This document shows positions 6,868 to 17,791 of a DNA stretch of 64,000 nucleotides, in pieces. Positions within the stretch are counted from its first letter, which is position 1. Each line of letters opens with the position of its first letter. Under the pieces are notes generated by a model, which saw nothing but the letters and a program-made list of their open reading frames with translations, had not been told where the DNA came from and made no database searches. The DNA lies in assembly GCF_004340875.1 (NCBI RefSeq), contig NZ_SLXQ01000002.1:1-64000 (forward strand), read 5' to 3'. The position numbers and the translations under genes were made by a program. This DNA is from Tamaricihabitans halophyticus (lineage in GTDB: Bacteria > Actinomycetota > Actinomycetes > Mycobacteriales > Pseudonocardiaceae).

Positions 6868-7785
6868 ATGGGACACGGACATGGGCACGGCCAGGTGAAC
6901 CCGCAGAGCGCGTCCGGGCGCTACCTCGGCCGGCTGTTCATGGCGTTGGGCATCACGACGAGCTTCATGTTGGTCGAGTTCATCGTCGCGCTGAGTACCT
7001 CCTCGCTGGCTCTGCTCTCCGACGCCGCGCATATGCTCACCGACGTCGTCGGCATCGGGATGGCGATCACGGCGATCGTGTTGGCCAAACGAGCGAGCCG
7101 CAAGTCCAGCCGCACCTTCGGGCTCTACCGAGCCGAGGTCTTCGCCGCGCTAGCCAACGCCGTCATGTTGTTCGGGGTAGCCGGCTACGTGATCTACGAG
7201 GCTGTCGGCCGGCTCGACGATCCGCCAACGGTGCCCGGTATGCCGGTGGTACTGGTCGCGCTGGGTGGCCTTGTCGCGAACATCGCCGCCTTCGCGCTGC
7301 TCCGTCAGGGCGCCAAGGAGAGCCTGAACGTCCGGGGCGCCTATCTTGAGGTGTTCGCCGACCTGATCTCCTCGGTCGGCGTGCTGATCAGCGGTGCGAT
7401 CACCCTGGCCTTCGGTTGGGCCTACGCGGACATGATCATCGGTGTCGCGATCGGTCTGTTCGTGCTCCCGCGTAGCTTCGTGTTGGCCCGCAGGGCACTG
7501 CGCATCCTCTTCCAGCACGCGCCGGAGCGGGTGGACGTCGGTGCGGTCAACGGCGCTCTCGCCGCCCTGCCCGGCGTGGTTGACGTGCATGACCTGCACA
7601 TCTGGACACTGACCTCGGGCATGGAGGTCGCCTCGGCACATCTGGCGACCGAGACCGAGGCGGAGGTGGCCGACGTACTCGGCGCGGCGCAGCGGCTCCT
7701 CGCCGAGGACTACCACATCGAACACGCCACGCTGCAGGTCGAGCCGATCAACGCGACCGAACGCTGCGCGGAACTGAGCTGGTAG
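6868..7785 (+). CDS. Cation diffusion facilitator (zinc/cobalt efflux type)
   Basis: Inner-membrane divalent-metal/proton antiporter of 305 residues. A His-rich N-terminus (GHGHGHG), six membrane segments (about 23-205) and a C-terminal cytoplasmic ferredoxin-like domain (about 215-300) follow the ZitB/CzcD plan. The metal site shows as SDAAHMLTD in helix 2 and ADLISSVG in helix 5. It stands alone, with a purine-rich site (TGGAGG) before the ATG, a palindromic promoter upstream and a strong terminator at 7809. Zinc is the most likely substrate by family; cobalt or cadmium cannot be excluded. Confidence 0.9.
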   Translation: MGHGHGHGQVNPQSASGRYLGRLFMALGITTSFMLVEFIVALSTSSLALLSDAAHMLTDVVGIGMAITAIVLAKRASRKSSRTFGLYRAEVFAALANAVMLFGVAGYVIYEAVGRLDDPPTVPGMPVVLVALGGLVANIAAFALLRQGAKESLNVRGAYLEVFADLISSVGVLISGAITLAFGWAYADMIIGVAIGLFVLPRSFVLARRALRILFQHAPERVDVGAVNGALAALPGVVDVHDLHIWTLTSGMEVASAHLATETEAEVADVLGAAQRLLAEDYHIEHATLQVEPINATERCAELSW

Positions 7786-7808
7786 CCACACCGACGCATA
7801 ACTCACCA

Positions 7809-7857
7809 GCCGGCGTGCCGATGGACCACGAGATCATCGGCACGCCGGCCCCTTTTT
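7809..7857 (+). terminator. Intrinsic terminator after the CDF gene
   Basis: A 15-bp perfect stem (7809-7823 with 7835-7849), an 11-base loop and a T5 run at 7853-7857. Confidence 0.95.
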
Positions 7858-7890
7858 GCGCTGTTCGGGGCGCTCCCTAGACTTCCGCAG

Positions 7891-8811
7891 GTGACCCCCG
7901 CGATGCTCGCCGACCTGGTCCGTTCGGCCGGCGCCGAGGTGCTGACCGAACGCGGACTGGATACCGCCGCGTTGCCGGCGGAGATCATCGTGCGGCGACC
8001 ACGGAATCCACGACACGGCGATTACGCGACCGGGATGGCTCTGCAGGTGGCGCCCCGAGTCGGGCTGGCTCCGCTCGAGCTGGCCGGAGCGCTCGCCGAC
8101 CGCCTTGCCCGCGAACCAGCGCTGGACACCGTCGAGGTGGCCACGCCGGGCTTCCTGAACCTTCGCCTCGCGCCCGCGGCCGGGTACGGGGTCGTCGCCG
8201 ACATCCTCGAGCAGGGCACCCGCTACGGCGGCGCGGACCGCGTCGAGCTCACTGCCGGCGATCCGCTCACCAGAGTGAACGAGGTGACCGGCGCGCCGGT
8301 CACCGAGCAGGACCTCGCCGCGCTCGTCGGACAGGACGAGGCCCGCTACGCGCTACTGCGCTGCCCACCAGGCTCGGTGCACATCGACGAGGATCTGCTG
8401 CGGACCCAACGCCCGAACAACCCCTGCTACCTCGTGCGATACGCGCACGCCAGGCTGGCCTCGGTGTCTCGAGGCGCGCAGCGCCTCGCCATCGACCCCG
8501 CGCTTGGCACCGCGGCAAGTGACGCGAAACTCACTGACGACCATACGGCCGAACTAGTGCGCATCCTTGCCGAGTGGCCCGAAGTGTGCGAAACCGCCGC
8601 GAACCGGAGCGAACCACACCGGATCGCGCGCTATCTCGAGGATCTGGCGCGGGCCTGCCACGCGTTCGCGGACACCTGCCAGCTACTGCCCAAAGGCGAT
8701 GAGCCATCCTCCGAGGGGCACACCGCGCGGGTACGGCTGTGCCTCGCGGTGAAACAGGTCATGGCCAACGGACTTCGGCTGCTCGGCGTGAGCGCCCCAG
8801 AATGGATGTGA
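7891..8811 (+). CDS. nrtL: ArgS-related anticodon-binding protein (NrtL type)
   Basis: This 306-residue protein looks like arginyl-tRNA synthetase with its catalytic core removed. Residues 1-105 match the ArgS N-terminal additional domain ([13 protein letters not shown]), and from about 150 it matches the region after KMSKS plus the DALR anticodon-binding domain ([21 protein letters not shown], helical end to residue 306). No HIGH- or KMSKS-type signature is present, so it cannot activate arginine by the normal route. It probably binds tRNA or a protein partner; the role is unknown. GTG start at 7891. It lies 1 bp before lysA at the head of the lysA-hom-thrC-thrB cluster, where argS itself often sits in actinobacteria. 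The gene symbol is recalled from family annotation. Confidence 0.8.
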   Translation: MTPAMLADLVRSAGAEVLTERGLDTAALPAEIIVRRPRNPRHGDYATGMALQVAPRVGLAPLELAGALADRLAREPALDTVEVATPGFLNLRLAPAAGYGVVADILEQGTRYGGADRVELTAGDPLTRVNEVTGAPVTEQDLAALVGQDEARYALLRCPPGSVHIDEDLLRTQRPNNPCYLVRYAHARLASVSRGAQRLAIDPALGTAASDAKLTDDHTAELVRILAEWPEVCETAANRSEPHRIARYLEDLARACHAFADTCQLLPKGDEPSSEGHTARVRLCLAVKQVMANGLRLLGVSAPEWM

Positions 8812-8812
8812 G

Positions 8813-10240
8813 ATGAGAGCGCACCCCGCAGGACCACTGCACGCGGATGTACTGCCGCATACGGATACGGCCGGCCGTGAACCGTCTACTTCGGAGGATC
8901 TGAACCGGCTTCCCGAACTGGTCTGGCCGCGGGGCGCCGTACGCGACGCGGACGGCGTGGTGCGGATCGCCGGCGTGGACGTCCGGGAGCTCGCGGACAC
9001 CTATGGCACCCCGCTGTTCATCGTGGACGAAGCGGATTTCCGCTCCCGCTGTGCGGAACACGCGCAGGCGTTCGGCGCGCCCGAACTGGTGCACTACGCG
9101 GCCAAGGCCTTCCTGACCACGCAGATCGCCAGATGGGTCGCCGAGGAAGGGTTGAGCCTGGACGTGTGCAGCGGCGGGGAGCTCGCGGTCGCCAAGCTGG
9201 CCGAGTTCCCGCCGGAGCGGATCACCTTCCACGGCAACAACAAGGCGCCAGCGGAGCTGGCCGAGGCGGTCGAAGCCGGGGTGGGCACGATCGTCGTCGA
9301 CTCGTTCTTCGAGATCGCCAGGCTGGAGGCGATCGCCGCCGAACGTGGCACCGAACAGGACGTGATGGTGCGGGTGACCGTCGGCGTCGAGGCCCACACG
9401 CACGAGTACATCGCGACCGCGCACGAGGACCAGAAGTTCGGCTTCTCGCTGGCCGCCGGTGACGCGCTGGAGGCCGCGCGGCGGGTGCTGAAGTCGCCCT
9501 CGCTGAACCTGATCGGACTGCACAGTCACATCGGTTCGCAGATCTTCGACGTGGACGGCTTCGAGGTCGCCGCGCATCGGGTGATCGGGCTGCTCGCCGA
9601 GCTACGCGACGAACTGGGTGCCGCCGCGCTGGAATCGGTGCACACCGTGGATCTCGGCGGCGGGCTCGGCATCGCCTACGTGCCGCAGGACGATCCGCGA
9701 CCACCCGCGATGCTTGCCGAGCAGCTACACAACATCGTCGCCAAGGAGTGCGAGTACGCCGATCTGCGGCCGCCGAGGGTCGCCGTGGAGCCAGGCAGGG
9801 CGATCGTCGGTCCTGGCACCGTGACGCTCTACGAAGTGGGCACCATCAAGGACGTCGTGCTCGGCACTGACGCGCAGCGACGCTACGTCAGCGTGGACGG
9901 TGGGATGAGCGACAACATCCGGACCGCGCTCTATGACGCCGTGTACGATTGCCGGCTGGTGTCCAGGCGCAGTGAGCCGGAAACTTCGGCGACGCTGTCC
10001 AGAGTGGTCGGAAAGCACTGTGAGTCCGGCGATGTCGTGGTTCGGGACTGCTGGCTGCCGAATGACCTCGGCCCCGGCGATCTGCTCGCGGTGGCCGCGA
10101 CCGGTGCCTACTGCTATTCCATGGCGAGCGGTTACAACTGGTTGCCACGGGCAGCCGTGGTCAGTGTGCGGGACGGCGAGGTACGACCACTTCGGCGGCG
10201 CGAGACGATCGAGGATCTGCTGCGGCTGGAAGTTCGGTGA
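8813..10240 (+). CDS. lysA: Diaminopimelate decarboxylase
   Basis: PLP enzyme converting meso-diaminopimelate to lysine and CO2, the last step of lysine synthesis. A fold III alanine-racemase-like barrel starts near residue 65. The PLP lysine is Lys98 (HYAAKAF), the phosphate/His motif is HSHIGSQ near 235, [10 protein letters not shown] is near 325, and the substrate-binding CESGD lies near 400. At 475 residues it is of normal actinobacterial length with a leading extension of about 40 residues. The ATG is separated from the nrtL stop by one base, which suggests translational coupling. No lysine riboswitch is visible before it. Confidence 0.97.
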   Translation: MRAHPAGPLHADVLPHTDTAGREPSTSEDLNRLPELVWPRGAVRDADGVVRIAGVDVRELADTYGTPLFIVDEADFRSRCAEHAQAFGAPELVHYAAKAFLTTQIARWVAEEGLSLDVCSGGELAVAKLAEFPPERITFHGNNKAPAELAEAVEAGVGTIVVDSFFEIARLEAIAAERGTEQDVMVRVTVGVEAHTHEYIATAHEDQKFGFSLAAGDALEAARRVLKSPSLNLIGLHSHIGSQIFDVDGFEVAAHRVIGLLAELRDELGAAALESVHTVDLGGGLGIAYVPQDDPRPPAMLAEQLHNIVAKECEYADLRPPRVAVEPGRAIVGPGTVTLYEVGTIKDVVLGTDAQRRYVSVDGGMSDNIRTALYDAVYDCRLVSRRSEPETSATLSRVVGKHCESGDVVVRDCWLPNDLGPGDLLAVAATGAYCYSMASGYNWLPRAAVVSVRDGEVRPLRRRETIEDLLRLEVR

Positions 10241-10301
10241 GCGGGTTGGCATGCGGTTCGCCGGCGATCATCGGTTGTGAACGGAAAACGGGAGGCACGT
10301 G

Positions 10302-11609
10302 GTGAGTGAGCGGGTGCGCGGACCCGTCCGGGTCGCGCTGCTCGGATACGGGACGGTGGGCACCGAGGTAGCCCGGCTACTCGAGGAACACGCGACGGAT
10401 TTCGCCGCGCGAGTGGGCACGTCCATCGAGCTCACCGGGATCGCGGTGCGCCGCCCTGATCGGCATCCGGACGTACCGGCCGAACTGCTCACGGCGGACG
10501 CGGCGAGCCTGGTGAACGACGACGTCGACGTCGTCGTGGAGTTGATCGGCGGTATCGAGCCGGCGCGGACCTTGCTGCTCGACGCGCTGCGTGCGGGCAA
10601 ATCGGTGGTGACCGCGAACAAGGCGCTGCTGGCCGAACACGGAGCCGAACTCTTCGCCGCGGCCGACAGCTCTGGTGCCGATCTGTACTTCGAGGCATCC
10701 GTGGCCGGCGCGATCCCGCTACTCCGGCCGCTCCGCGAGTCGCTTGCCGGGGACCGGATCACCCGGGTGATGGGAATCGTCAACGGCACAACGAACTTCA
10801 TACTGTCCGCAATGGACTCCTCGGGCGCCGGTTATTCGGAGACGCTCGAGGAAGCCGCGCGACTTGGTTACGCCGAGGCCGATCCGACCGCGGACGTGGA
10901 TGGCTTTGACGCCGCGTCAAAGGCCGCGATCCTTGCCTCGCTCGCCTTCCACACCAGGGTCAGTGCCGCTGACGTCTACCGCGAAGGCATCGCCGAGGTG
11001 ACCGCTTCGGATATCGCCGCGGCGAAGACGCTCGACCGCACGGTGAAGCTACTCGCTATCTGCGAACGGGTGAGCGACACGGAAAACGGCGAGTCCGTCG
11101 CCGTCCGGGTCCACCCCGTGATGCTGCCACGCAAACACCCATTGTCCAGTGTGGACGGCGCGTTCAACGCGGTGTACGTGGAAGCGGATGCCGCCGGCGA
11201 GTTGATGTTCTACGGTCAGGGCGCCGGTGGCTCGCCGACCGCGAGCGCGGTGCTCGGTGACCTGATCGCGGTGGCGCGTAACCGGGTACAGGGCAGCCGA
11301 GGCTCGCGGGAATCCGCGTACGCCGCACTGCCGGTTCGGCCGTTCGCGCAAACCACCACCCGGTACCACATCAGCCTCGATGTTGCCGACCGTGCCGGTG
11401 TGCTCGCCCAGGTGGCCGCGGTGTTCGCCGCGCACGAGGTGAGCATCGCGGTGGTCCGCCAGCGAGGCAGGGCACAGGATGCCAGCCTCGTGGTGGTAAC
11501 CCATTCGGCCAGTGACGCCGCGCTTCGCGCCACGGTGGACGATGTGGCGAAACTGGACGCGGTACACCAAGTGGTCAGCGTAATGCGGGTAGAAGGTGGC
11601 GAGCCATGA
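10302..11609 (+). CDS. hom: Homoserine dehydrogenase
   Basis: NAD(P)-dependent reduction of aspartate semialdehyde to homoserine, the branch point to threonine and methionine. It has an N-terminal Rossmann fold ([11 protein letters not shown]), the catalytic-domain motifs [13 protein letters not shown] and [11 protein letters not shown], the catalytic-site helix around [14 protein letters not shown], and a C-terminal ACT domain from about 350 ([14 protein letters not shown]) that normally gives threonine feedback inhibition. The GTG at 10302 is preferred over 10299 because GGAGG lies six bases before it. It overlaps thrC by four bases. Confidence 0.97.
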   Translation: MSERVRGPVRVALLGYGTVGTEVARLLEEHATDFAARVGTSIELTGIAVRRPDRHPDVPAELLTADAASLVNDDVDVVVELIGGIEPARTLLLDALRAGKSVVTANKALLAEHGAELFAAADSSGADLYFEASVAGAIPLLRPLRESLAGDRITRVMGIVNGTTNFILSAMDSSGAGYSETLEEAARLGYAEADPTADVDGFDAASKAAILASLAFHTRVSAADVYREGIAEVTASDIAAAKTLDRTVKLLAICERVSDTENGESVAVRVHPVMLPRKHPLSSVDGAFNAVYVEADAAGELMFYGQGAGGSPTASAVLGDLIAVARNRVQGSRGSRESAYAALPVRPFAQTTTRYHISLDVADRAGVLAQVAAVFAAHEVSIAVVRQRGRAQDASLVVVTHSASDAALRATVDDVAKLDAVHQVVSVMRVEGGEP

Positions 11610-12673
11610 CAGACGCACGGGCCGGCTGGCCGGGCATCATTCGCGCGTATGCGGACCGGATCGAGCTGCCGCCCGGTGCCGAGGTCGTGACGCTGCACGA
11701 GGGCGGCACGCCGTTGATCGAGGCGCCGCACCTTTCCGAGCTGACCGGATGCACGGTGTATCTGAAGGTCGAGGGCGCGAATCCGACCGGTTCGTTCAAG
11801 GACCGGGGGATGACCGTGGCGATCACGCACGCGCGGGCGACCGGTTTTCAGGCCGTGCTCTGCGCGTCCACGGGGAACACCTCGGCATCGGCCGCCGCTT
11901 ATGCCGCCCGCGCCGGCCTGACCTGCGCGGTGCTCGTACCGCAGGCGAAGATCGCCCTTGGCAAGCTGGCCCAGGCCGTGGTGCACGGGGCGCGCATCCT
12001 GCAGATCGACGGCAACTTCGACGACTGCCTCGAGCTGGCCCGCAAAACCGCGGCCGACCATCCGGTGATGCTGGTCAACTCGGTGAACCCGGTGCGGCTC
12101 GTCGGGCAGCAGACCGCTGCCTGGGAGATCTGCGACGTACTCGGCCGCGCGCCCGATGTGCACTGCCTGCCAGTCGGCAATGCGGGCAATATCACCGCAT
12201 ACTGGCGAGGCTACGGCGAATACCACACCGAGGGGCGGATTCCGGCCACCCCGCGGATGTTCGGCTTCCAGGCGGCCGGCGCGGCACCACTGGTGCACGG
12301 TGCGCCGGTACGCGAGCCGGAAACCATCGCCACCGCGATCCGGGTGGGCAGTCCGGCCTCCTGGACCAGCGCGGTTGCCGCGAAGGACGCATCGGCTGGG
12401 CTGTTCGAAGCGGTCACCGACGAGCAGATCCTTGCCGCCTACCGGCTGCTCGCCGAGCGCGAGGCGGTGTTCGTCGAACCCGCATCGGCAACCAGCGTCG
12501 CTGGACTACTGCACACCGTTGCCGACGGTCGGCTGCCCGCCGGTTCCACGGTCGTCTGCACGGTCACCGGAAACGGGCTCAAGGACCCGTCCACCGCGCT
12601 GGAGAACAACATCGAGATTGAACCGCTGCCGGTCGATCCGCAGGCGGTGGCGGCGGCGCTGGAGCTCACATGA
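11606..12673 (+). CDS. thrC: Threonine synthase
   Basis: PLP enzyme turning O-phosphohomoserine into threonine. At 355 residues it is the short class typical of actinobacteria. The PLP lysine is Lys65 in GSFKDRGM, followed by the phosphate-cup glycines in [11 protein letters not shown] (about 92) and [10 protein letters not shown] (about 190). ATG overlaps the hom stop by four bases (ATGA), and its own stop overlaps thrB in the same way, so hom, thrC and thrB are translationally coupled. Confidence 0.97.
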   Translation: MTDARAGWPGIIRAYADRIELPPGAEVVTLHEGGTPLIEAPHLSELTGCTVYLKVEGANPTGSFKDRGMTVAITHARATGFQAVLCASTGNTSASAAAYAARAGLTCAVLVPQAKIALGKLAQAVVHGARILQIDGNFDDCLELARKTAADHPVMLVNSVNPVRLVGQQTAAWEICDVLGRAPDVHCLPVGNAGNITAYWRGYGEYHTEGRIPATPRMFGFQAAGAAPLVHGAPVREPETIATAIRVGSPASWTSAVAAKDASAGLFEAVTDEQILAAYRLLAEREAVFVEPASATSVAGLLHTVADGRLPAGSTVVCTVTGNGLKDPSTALENNIEIEPLPVDPQAVAAALELT

Positions 12674-13560
12674 GCGCGCCGGAGGCGCCCGGTCTGCGCA
12701 TCACGGTGCCCGCGTCCACGGCGAACCTCGGCTCCGGATTCGATGCGCTCGGGATGGCGCTCGGGATGTACGACGTCGTCGAGGTCCGCGCGAGTGATGG
12801 CCGGAGCAGGGTCGAGGTCGCCGGGCAGGGCACCCGCGAGTTACCGAGCGGGGAGCGGCATCTGGTGTTGCGGGCGCTACGTGCGGCGAGCAATCACCTC
12901 GGCCACGACGCCGGGGCGCTACGGGTCTTCTGCCAGAACGCGATCCCGCATTCGCGTGGCCTCGGCTCCTCGGCCGCCGCGATCGTGGCGGGAATCACGG
13001 CGGGCTACGCCTTGGCCGGTGCCGAGCTGGACGAGGGCGCACTGAATCTGGCCGCGGACTTCGAAGGACATGCCGACAACGCCGCCGCGAGCCTGTATGG
13101 CGGGCTGGTTCTGGTGTGGCGCAGCGAACACGGATTCCACGCGAGCCGCGCCGAACCGCACGGGTTGTTGCGTCCGGTGGTGGCCATCCCCGAGGTGCGC
13201 TCGGCGACCGCGGCCACCCGAGGACTGCTGCCGGAGACCGTGCCGCACGCGGACGCGGCCTTCGCCGCCGGCCGTGCGGCGCTGGTGGTACACGCCGTAA
13301 CCACTCGTCCGGAACTCCTGCTCGCCGCCACCGATGACCGGCTGCACCAGGGATATCGGCGGCCGGCGTGGCCCGCGAGCATGGCACTGATCGAGGCACT
13401 GCGCGAGCGGGGCGTAGCCGCGGCCATCTCCGGTGCCGGGCCGACCGTGCTCGCGCTGACCACCGATGGCGTGCTGCCAGAGGATGTGGACACCACCGGG
13501 TTCGAGGTCCGCGAGCTGTCCGTGGACCTGCAGGGCGTCTCGGTGGACCAGCTGTCGTGA
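12670..13560 (+). CDS. thrB: Homoserine kinase
   Basis: GHMP-family kinase that phosphorylates homoserine for threonine synthase. N-terminal [16 protein letters not shown] (about 13-28), the ATP-binding loop [13 protein letters not shown] (about 93-105) and the C-terminal glycine-rich [13 protein letters not shown] (about 255) are all present. 296 residues is normal. It is the last gene of the lysA-to-thrB run and is followed by the long leader of rho. Confidence 0.97.
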   Translation: MSAPEAPGLRITVPASTANLGSGFDALGMALGMYDVVEVRASDGRSRVEVAGQGTRELPSGERHLVLRALRAASNHLGHDAGALRVFCQNAIPHSRGLGSSAAAIVAGITAGYALAGAELDEGALNLAADFEGHADNAAASLYGGLVLVWRSEHGFHASRAEPHGLLRPVVAIPEVRSATAATRGLLPETVPHADAAFAAGRAALVVHAVTTRPELLLAATDDRLHQGYRRPAWPASMALIEALRERGVAAAISGAGPTVLALTTDGVLPEDVDTTGFEVRELSVDLQGVSVDQLS

Positions 13561-14094
13561 CCAAACTCGACGCGCCAGGTGGGGGCGGTTGTTGCACCCA
13601 CAACCGGCGACGTCTACCCTCGGCAGTGTTCAGTCACCGCGCGCACGGGCGCCCGGTGTTGTTCCCAGGGGATTCTTTCCTGGGTCACATCTTCTGCTGA
13701 GCCTTCGCTCCCACGCCTTCGGCGCGGGATGAGGTGCAGGCAGGTTCCCGGTGGCCGTGGTGACTGCTAACGAGCTTGCGCGGATAGTGGTTTCCGTTGT
13801 GAGCGGGGAGCCGATGTGGATAACGGACTCGGTAACGACATCACCCACGCAATCCATGGGTGATGTCAGGAACCGGTCGTTCCGCTGGGTCCCCGGCGGC
13901 TGGAAGCAGTTCCCTAGTCGTGCGAGTTCGCGAATCCCGTGCCGGCGACCCGGTAATAGTGCGGGACATGTCGATATGACCCGCAGTTATTCGCCGCGTA
14001 CGTCGCACCGGATGAACAAGTCCGTTCCGCGTTCCGAGCGGGCGGAAGTCCGCTGATTCACGTTGGAGGCGTGGATCGGTCAGGAAGGACATGT
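13561..14094 (+). other. Long untranslated leader of rho
   Basis: Over 530 bp without a convincing gene; the short open frames lack family resemblance. It contains a small hairpin CCCAGG/CCTGGG (13664-13684) and a stronger one at 13837-13867. Actinobacterial rho genes are often preceded by long leaders, and autoregulation by Rho-dependent attenuation is known in other bacteria, so a regulatory leader is likely. Confidence 0.55.
13837..13867 (+). promoter_or_regulatory. Perfect hairpin in the rho leader
   Basis: An 11-bp perfect stem (GACATCACCCA at 13837-13847, TGGGTGATGTC at 13857-13867) with a 9-base loop and no U tract, about 228 bp before the rho start. A leader-RNA regulatory element or a terminator of thrB transcription are both possible. 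Confidence 0.5.
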
Positions 14095-16116
14095 GTGAGC
14101 AACACCGATCTATTGAGCGGCGAATCCGCGACAACGGATGCCACTGAGGCGTCGGCGAGTTCTGGGGGCAAAGCGACTGGCGGCGCGGCAAAGCGTCGTT
14201 CAGGGCTTTCCGGCATGGTGCTCGCCGAGCTGCGGGAGCTGGCTAACCAGCTTGGCATCAAATCCACCGCGGGTATGCGTAAGACCGACTTGATCGCGGC
14301 CATCAAGGAGCATCAAGACAAGAACCAGGGGCGGTCACGCGCGGAAACCTTGCCGCTGGACGGCGTCGGGGAGGCGCCGGCCAAGCCCGCGCGTCGACGC
14401 ACGACCAAGACGAAGTCCGCGTCGACGAGCGAGCCAACCACGCCCACCGGCGAGTCGCAGAACGGCGCCGTATCCACGGTTGCCGACGAGGCCAAGCCGG
14501 CGAGCAGCAAGAACGGCACCGCCGCCGCGGCGAAGTCGACCGCGCCGAGCGAGCAGGCCGGGGGCGGCGAAGCCGAGGGACAGGACACCGAGCGCAGGGA
14601 CAACCGGCGACGGCGTTCCGCCGGCAGGGCCGCGGGCAGCACGGATGGCGGTAGCGGCCAGAGTGGCGCCGGCCAGGGCGAGCAGCAGCGCGAATCCCGT
14701 GGCGGCCGTCAGGGTGACCGCAACCAGGGCGAGCGCTCCCAAGGTGATCGCAACCAGGGCGACCGCAACCAGGGTGATCGCAACCAGGGTGATCGCAACC
14801 AGGGTGATCGCAACCAGGGTGGTAACCGGGGCCAACAGAACCAGCAGGGCGGCAACCGGCAGAACGACGAGGACGACGAGGACGGCGGCAGGCGCAGGGG
14901 GCGTCGATTCCGGGATCGGCGGCGCAGGGGCGGCGGCCGCGGCGAAGGTGGCACGGACACCGAGATCCGCGAAGACGACGTGCTGCTGCCGGTCGGCGGC
15001 ATCCTGGACGTGCTGGACAACTACGCGTTCGTGCGCACGTCCGGCTACCTCGCCGGCCCGGAGGACGTCTACGTCTCGCTGTCCCTGGTCCGCAAGTACG
15101 GGCTGCGCCGTGGCGACAACGTCACCGGCATGATCCGCCAGCCTCGGGAAGGCGAGCAGCAGCGGCAGAAGTTCAACCCGCTCGTTCGGGTGGACTCCAT
15201 CAACGGTCTTGACCCGGACAAGGCTCGCGGCCGCCCCGAGTTCACCAAACTCACGCCGCTGTACCCGAATGAGCGGCTGCGGTTGGAAAGCGAATCGCAC
15301 CAGCTGACCACCCGGGTGATTGACCTGGTGATGCCGATTGGCAAGGGCCAGCGAGCGCTGATCGTCTCGCCGCCGAAGGCCGGCAAGACGATGATCCTGC
15401 AGTCCATCGCGAACGCCATCACCAAGAACAACCCTGAGTGCCATCTGATGGTGGTACTCGCCGATGAGCGGCCGGAAGAAGTCACCGATATGCAGCGGTC
15501 GGTGAACGGCGAGGTCATCGCCTCGACGTTCGACCGTCCCCCGTCAGACCACACCTCGGTCGCGGAGCTGTCCATCGAGCGGGCCAAGCGGCTGGTGGAG
15601 ATGGGCCACGACGTGGTGGTGCTACTGGACTCGATCACCCGGCTCGGCCGTGCCTACAACCTGGCGGCGCCGGCATCCGGGCGAATCCTGTCCGGTGGTG
15701 TGGACTCCACCGCGCTGTACCCGCCGAAGCGCTTCCTCGGTGCGGCGCGCAACATCGAGGGTGGCGGTTCGCTGACCATCTTCGCGACCGCGCTGGTGGA
15801 GACCGGATCCACGATGGACACGGTCATCTTCGAGGAGTTCAAGGGCACCGGTAACGCCGAGCTCAAGCTGGACCGCAAGATCGCGGACAAGCGGATCTTC
15901 CCCGCGGTGGACGTGCTGCAGTCCAGCACGCGTAAGGAGGAGCTGTTGCTCGCTCCGGACGAGCTGGCGGTCACCCACAAGCTGCGCAGGGTGCTGCACG
16001 CGCTGGACTCGCAGCAGGCCATCGACCTGCTGCTGGACCGGTTGCGGAAGTCGAAGACGAACATCGAGTTCCTGATGCAGGTGTCCAAGACCGCGCCTGG
16101 TCAGGAAGACGACTAG
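14095..16116 (+). CDS. rho: Transcription termination factor Rho
   Basis: Hexameric RNA-dependent ATPase that releases RNA polymerase. The GTG at 14095 is chosen because AAGGA lies just upstream; an in-frame GTG at 14071 has no such site. Of about 673 residues, 24-70 form the Rho-N helical domain ([12 protein letters not shown]). A long disordered insert (about 80-285) is rich in Gly, Arg, Asn and Gln, includes seven tandem DRNQG-type units, and ends in an acidic patch and an Arg-rich patch. The S1-like RNA-binding domain follows ([14 protein letters not shown]). The ATPase core has Walker A PPKAGKTM near 426 and Walker B VVVLLDS near 506. Such inserts are a hallmark of actinobacterial Rho and extend RNA binding. 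Confidence 0.96.
   Translation: MSNTDLLSGESATTDATEASASSGGKATGGAAKRRSGLSGMVLAELRELANQLGIKSTAGMRKTDLIAAIKEHQDKNQGRSRAETLPLDGVGEAPAKPARRRTTKTKSASTSEPTTPTGESQNGAVSTVADEAKPASSKNGTAAAAKSTAPSEQAGGGEAEGQDTERRDNRRRRSAGRAAGSTDGGSGQSGAGQGEQQRESRGGRQGDRNQGERSQGDRNQGDRNQGDRNQGDRNQGDRNQGGNRGQQNQQGGNRQNDEDDEDGGRRRGRRFRDRRRRGGGRGEGGTDTEIREDDVLLPVGGILDVLDNYAFVRTSGYLAGPEDVYVSLSLVRKYGLRRGDNVTGMIRQPREGEQQRQKFNPLVRVDSINGLDPDKARGRPEFTKLTPLYPNERLRLESESHQLTTRVIDLVMPIGKGQRALIVSPPKAGKTMILQSIANAITKNNPECHLMVVLADERPEEVTDMQRSVNGEVIASTFDRPPSDHTSVAELSIERAKRLVEMGHDVVVLLDSITRLGRAYNLAAPASGRILSGGVDSTALYPPKRFLGAARNIEGGGSLTIFATALVETGSTMDTVIFEEFKGTGNAELKLDRKIADKRIFPAVDVLQSSTRKEELLLAPDELAVTHKLRRVLHALDSQQAIDLLLDRLRKSKTNIEFLMQVSKTAPGQEDD
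14716..14820 (+). repeat. Seven 15-bp tandem units in rho
   Basis: Seven in-frame 15-bp copies (consensus GATCGCAACCAGGGT) encode DRNQG; the second copy reads ERSQG. The last three copies are identical in DNA, a sign of recent expansion. Confidence 0.9.
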
Positions 16117-16127
16117 CTGCCGTCGAG

Positions 16128-16170
16128 GCTGGCGGGTTGACCTGCGTAAACGTCGGGAATACCCGCCAGC
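16128..16170 (+). terminator. Possible terminator after rho
   Basis: A 9-bp stem GCTGGCGGG (16128-16136) with CCCGCCAGC (16162-16170) around a 25-base loop, just after the rho stop. The T run is poor. Confidence 0.5.
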
Positions 16171-16302
16171 TTGGACGCGTTGTCGCGGTGACTGGCTCGT
16201 CTGGCAAGATGAGTTGGATTTTGTAGTGCGTTTGCGCACCGGTTCACCCCGCTCGGGCTATGGCCTGCGGGGACCCGGCGGCCACCAAGAGAGGACAGCA
16301 CA

Positions 16303-16515
16303 TTGAAGAGCGGTATTCACCCCGAGTACGCCAACACCGATATCACCTGTAGCTGTGGGAACTCGTTCACCACGCGCAGCACCAAGACTTCCGGTTCGAT
16401 CCACGTCGAGGTGTGCTCGGCCTGCCACCCGTTCTACACCGGTAAGCAGAAGATTCTGGACACCGGTGGCCGGGTCGCCAAGTTCGAACAGCGCTACGGC
16501 AAGCGCAAGAAGTAG
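16303..16515 (+). CDS. rpmE: 50S ribosomal protein L31 (zinc-binding form)
   Basis: A ribosomal protein of 70 residues at the subunit bridge. The Cys pattern CSCG (about 16-18) and CSACH (about 38-41) is the zinc-binding C+ form, so a zinc-free paralogue may exist elsewhere for zinc starvation. The start is a TTG at 16303 with GAGAGG upstream, giving the expected MKSGIHPEY. It lies between rho and prfA as in other actinobacteria and has its own strong terminator. Confidence 0.97.
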   Translation: MKSGIHPEYANTDITCSCGNSFTTRSTKTSGSIHVEVCSACHPFYTGKQKILDTGGRVAKFEQRYGKRKK

Positions 16516-16523
16516 CTACCGCG

Positions 16524-16567
16524 ACGGCGCCCGTGCAGCACCCAGTGCTCGCTACGGGCGCCGTTTT
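16524..16567 (+). terminator. Intrinsic terminator after rpmE
   Basis: An 11-bp perfect stem (ACGGCGCCCGT at 16524-16534, ACGGGCGCCGT at 16554-16564) with an inner AGCAC/GTGCT pair and a T4 run. Confidence 0.95.
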
Positions 16568-16647
16568 GCATGAGTAGTGCAAACCCATGAGTAATAGAAC
16601 TCAGCCAGCGGCACCGCGCCGTAGGCGATGAGACGAGGAGGCGAGTA

Positions 16648-17730
16648 GTGGAAGCCGCATCTGAGGACTCCCTGCGGCCGCTGCTCGCCGAGTACGCGGA
16701 GATCGAGCAGCGGCTTTCCGAGCCGGATGTACACGCGGATCAGGCGCTGGCACGCAAACTCGGCAGGCGGTACGCGGAACTCGCGCCGCTGGTCAAAACG
16801 GTGCAGGAGCTTACGGCCGCGCGCGAGGACGAAGCCGCGGCCAAGGAGCTTGCTGGCGAGGATCCGGCATTCGCCGCCGAGGCCGAACAGCTCGCGCAAC
16901 GTATTCCCGCGCTGCAAGCCAAGCTCACCGAACTACTGGTGCCGAGGGACTCCTACGACGCCTCCGACGTGCTGATGGAGATCAAATCCGGCGAGGGTGG
17001 CGAGGAGTCCGCGCTGTTCGCCGGCGATCTGCTGCGGATGTATCTGCGCTACGCCGAAGCACGCGGTTGGCGAGTCGAGGTGCTGGACGCGACCGAGTCC
17101 GACCTTGGCGGCTACAAGGACGTCACCATCGCGGTGAAGGGCAAGGGTGATGGCCCGGACGGCGTGTGGTCGCGGATGAAATACGAGGGTGGGGTGCACC
17201 GCGTACAGCGGGTGCCAGCCACCGAATCGCAGGGCCGGATCCACACCTCGGCCGCGGGGGTACTCGTCTATCCCGAGCCGGAAGAGGTCGAGGTCACCGT
17301 TGATCCGAATGATCTGCGGATCGATGTGTTCCGCTCCTCCGGTCCTGGCGGGCAGAGCGTGAACACCACGGACTCGGCGGTGCGCGTCACGCATCTGCCC
17401 ACCGGGATCGTGGTTTCCTGCCAGAACGAGAAGTCGCAGCTGCAGAACCGGGCGCGCGCGATTCAGGTGTTGCAGGCACGGTTGCAGGCGATGGCGGAGG
17501 AGGAGGCTGCCGCGAAAGCCGCCGACGAGCGGCGCAGCCAGGTACGTACGGTGGACCGTTCGGAACGGGTACGTACCTACAACTTCCCGGAGAACCGCAT
17601 CTCCGATCACCGGGTCAACTACAAGGCCTACAACCTCGATCAGGTCCTTGGTGGCGAGCTGGACGGGGTACTGGACGCGCTGACCGAAGCCGACCGCGCG
17701 GAGCGGATCGCCGCACAGTCGGCAAGCTGA
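16648..17730 (+). CDS. prfA: Peptide chain release factor 1
   Basis: Recognises UAA and UAG stop codons and triggers peptide release. The 360 residues carry the tripeptide anticodon PAT (VPATESQG, about 190) that marks RF1 rather than RF2, and the catalytic GGQ ([10 protein letters not shown], about 233), whose Gln is methylated by the product of the next gene. The GTG at 16648 follows AGGAGG. Because RF1 reads UAG, it should act at the amber codon at 53183 in this window. Confidence 0.97.
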   Translation: MEAASEDSLRPLLAEYAEIEQRLSEPDVHADQALARKLGRRYAELAPLVKTVQELTAAREDEAAAKELAGEDPAFAAEAEQLAQRIPALQAKLTELLVPRDSYDASDVLMEIKSGEGGEESALFAGDLLRMYLRYAEARGWRVEVLDATESDLGGYKDVTIAVKGKGDGPDGVWSRMKYEGGVHRVQRVPATESQGRIHTSAAGVLVYPEPEEVEVTVDPNDLRIDVFRSSGPGGQSVNTTDSAVRVTHLPTGIVVSCQNEKSQLQNRARAIQVLQARLQAMAEEEAAAKAADERRSQVRTVDRSERVRTYNFPENRISDHRVNYKAYNLDQVLGGELDGVLDALTEADRAERIAAQSAS

Positions 17731-17791
17731 GCTTGGACACACGTGTGGGTGCTTCACGCGTTATCCGTAGCGCGCATGGCAGGCTTACTAC

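Noticed and set aside
8780-8812. Lysine riboswitch or leader peptide before lysA
   Set aside because: nrtL abuts lysA by one base, so there is no room, and no aptamer-like folding was seen.
13751-14056. Possible 101-codon gene in the rho leader
   Set aside because: No family resemblance, and it spans the hairpin; a leader is more likely.
14716-14820. CRISPR-like array
   Set aside because: Units are contiguous 15-mers without spacers, in frame inside rho. No CRISPR array was seen in the window.
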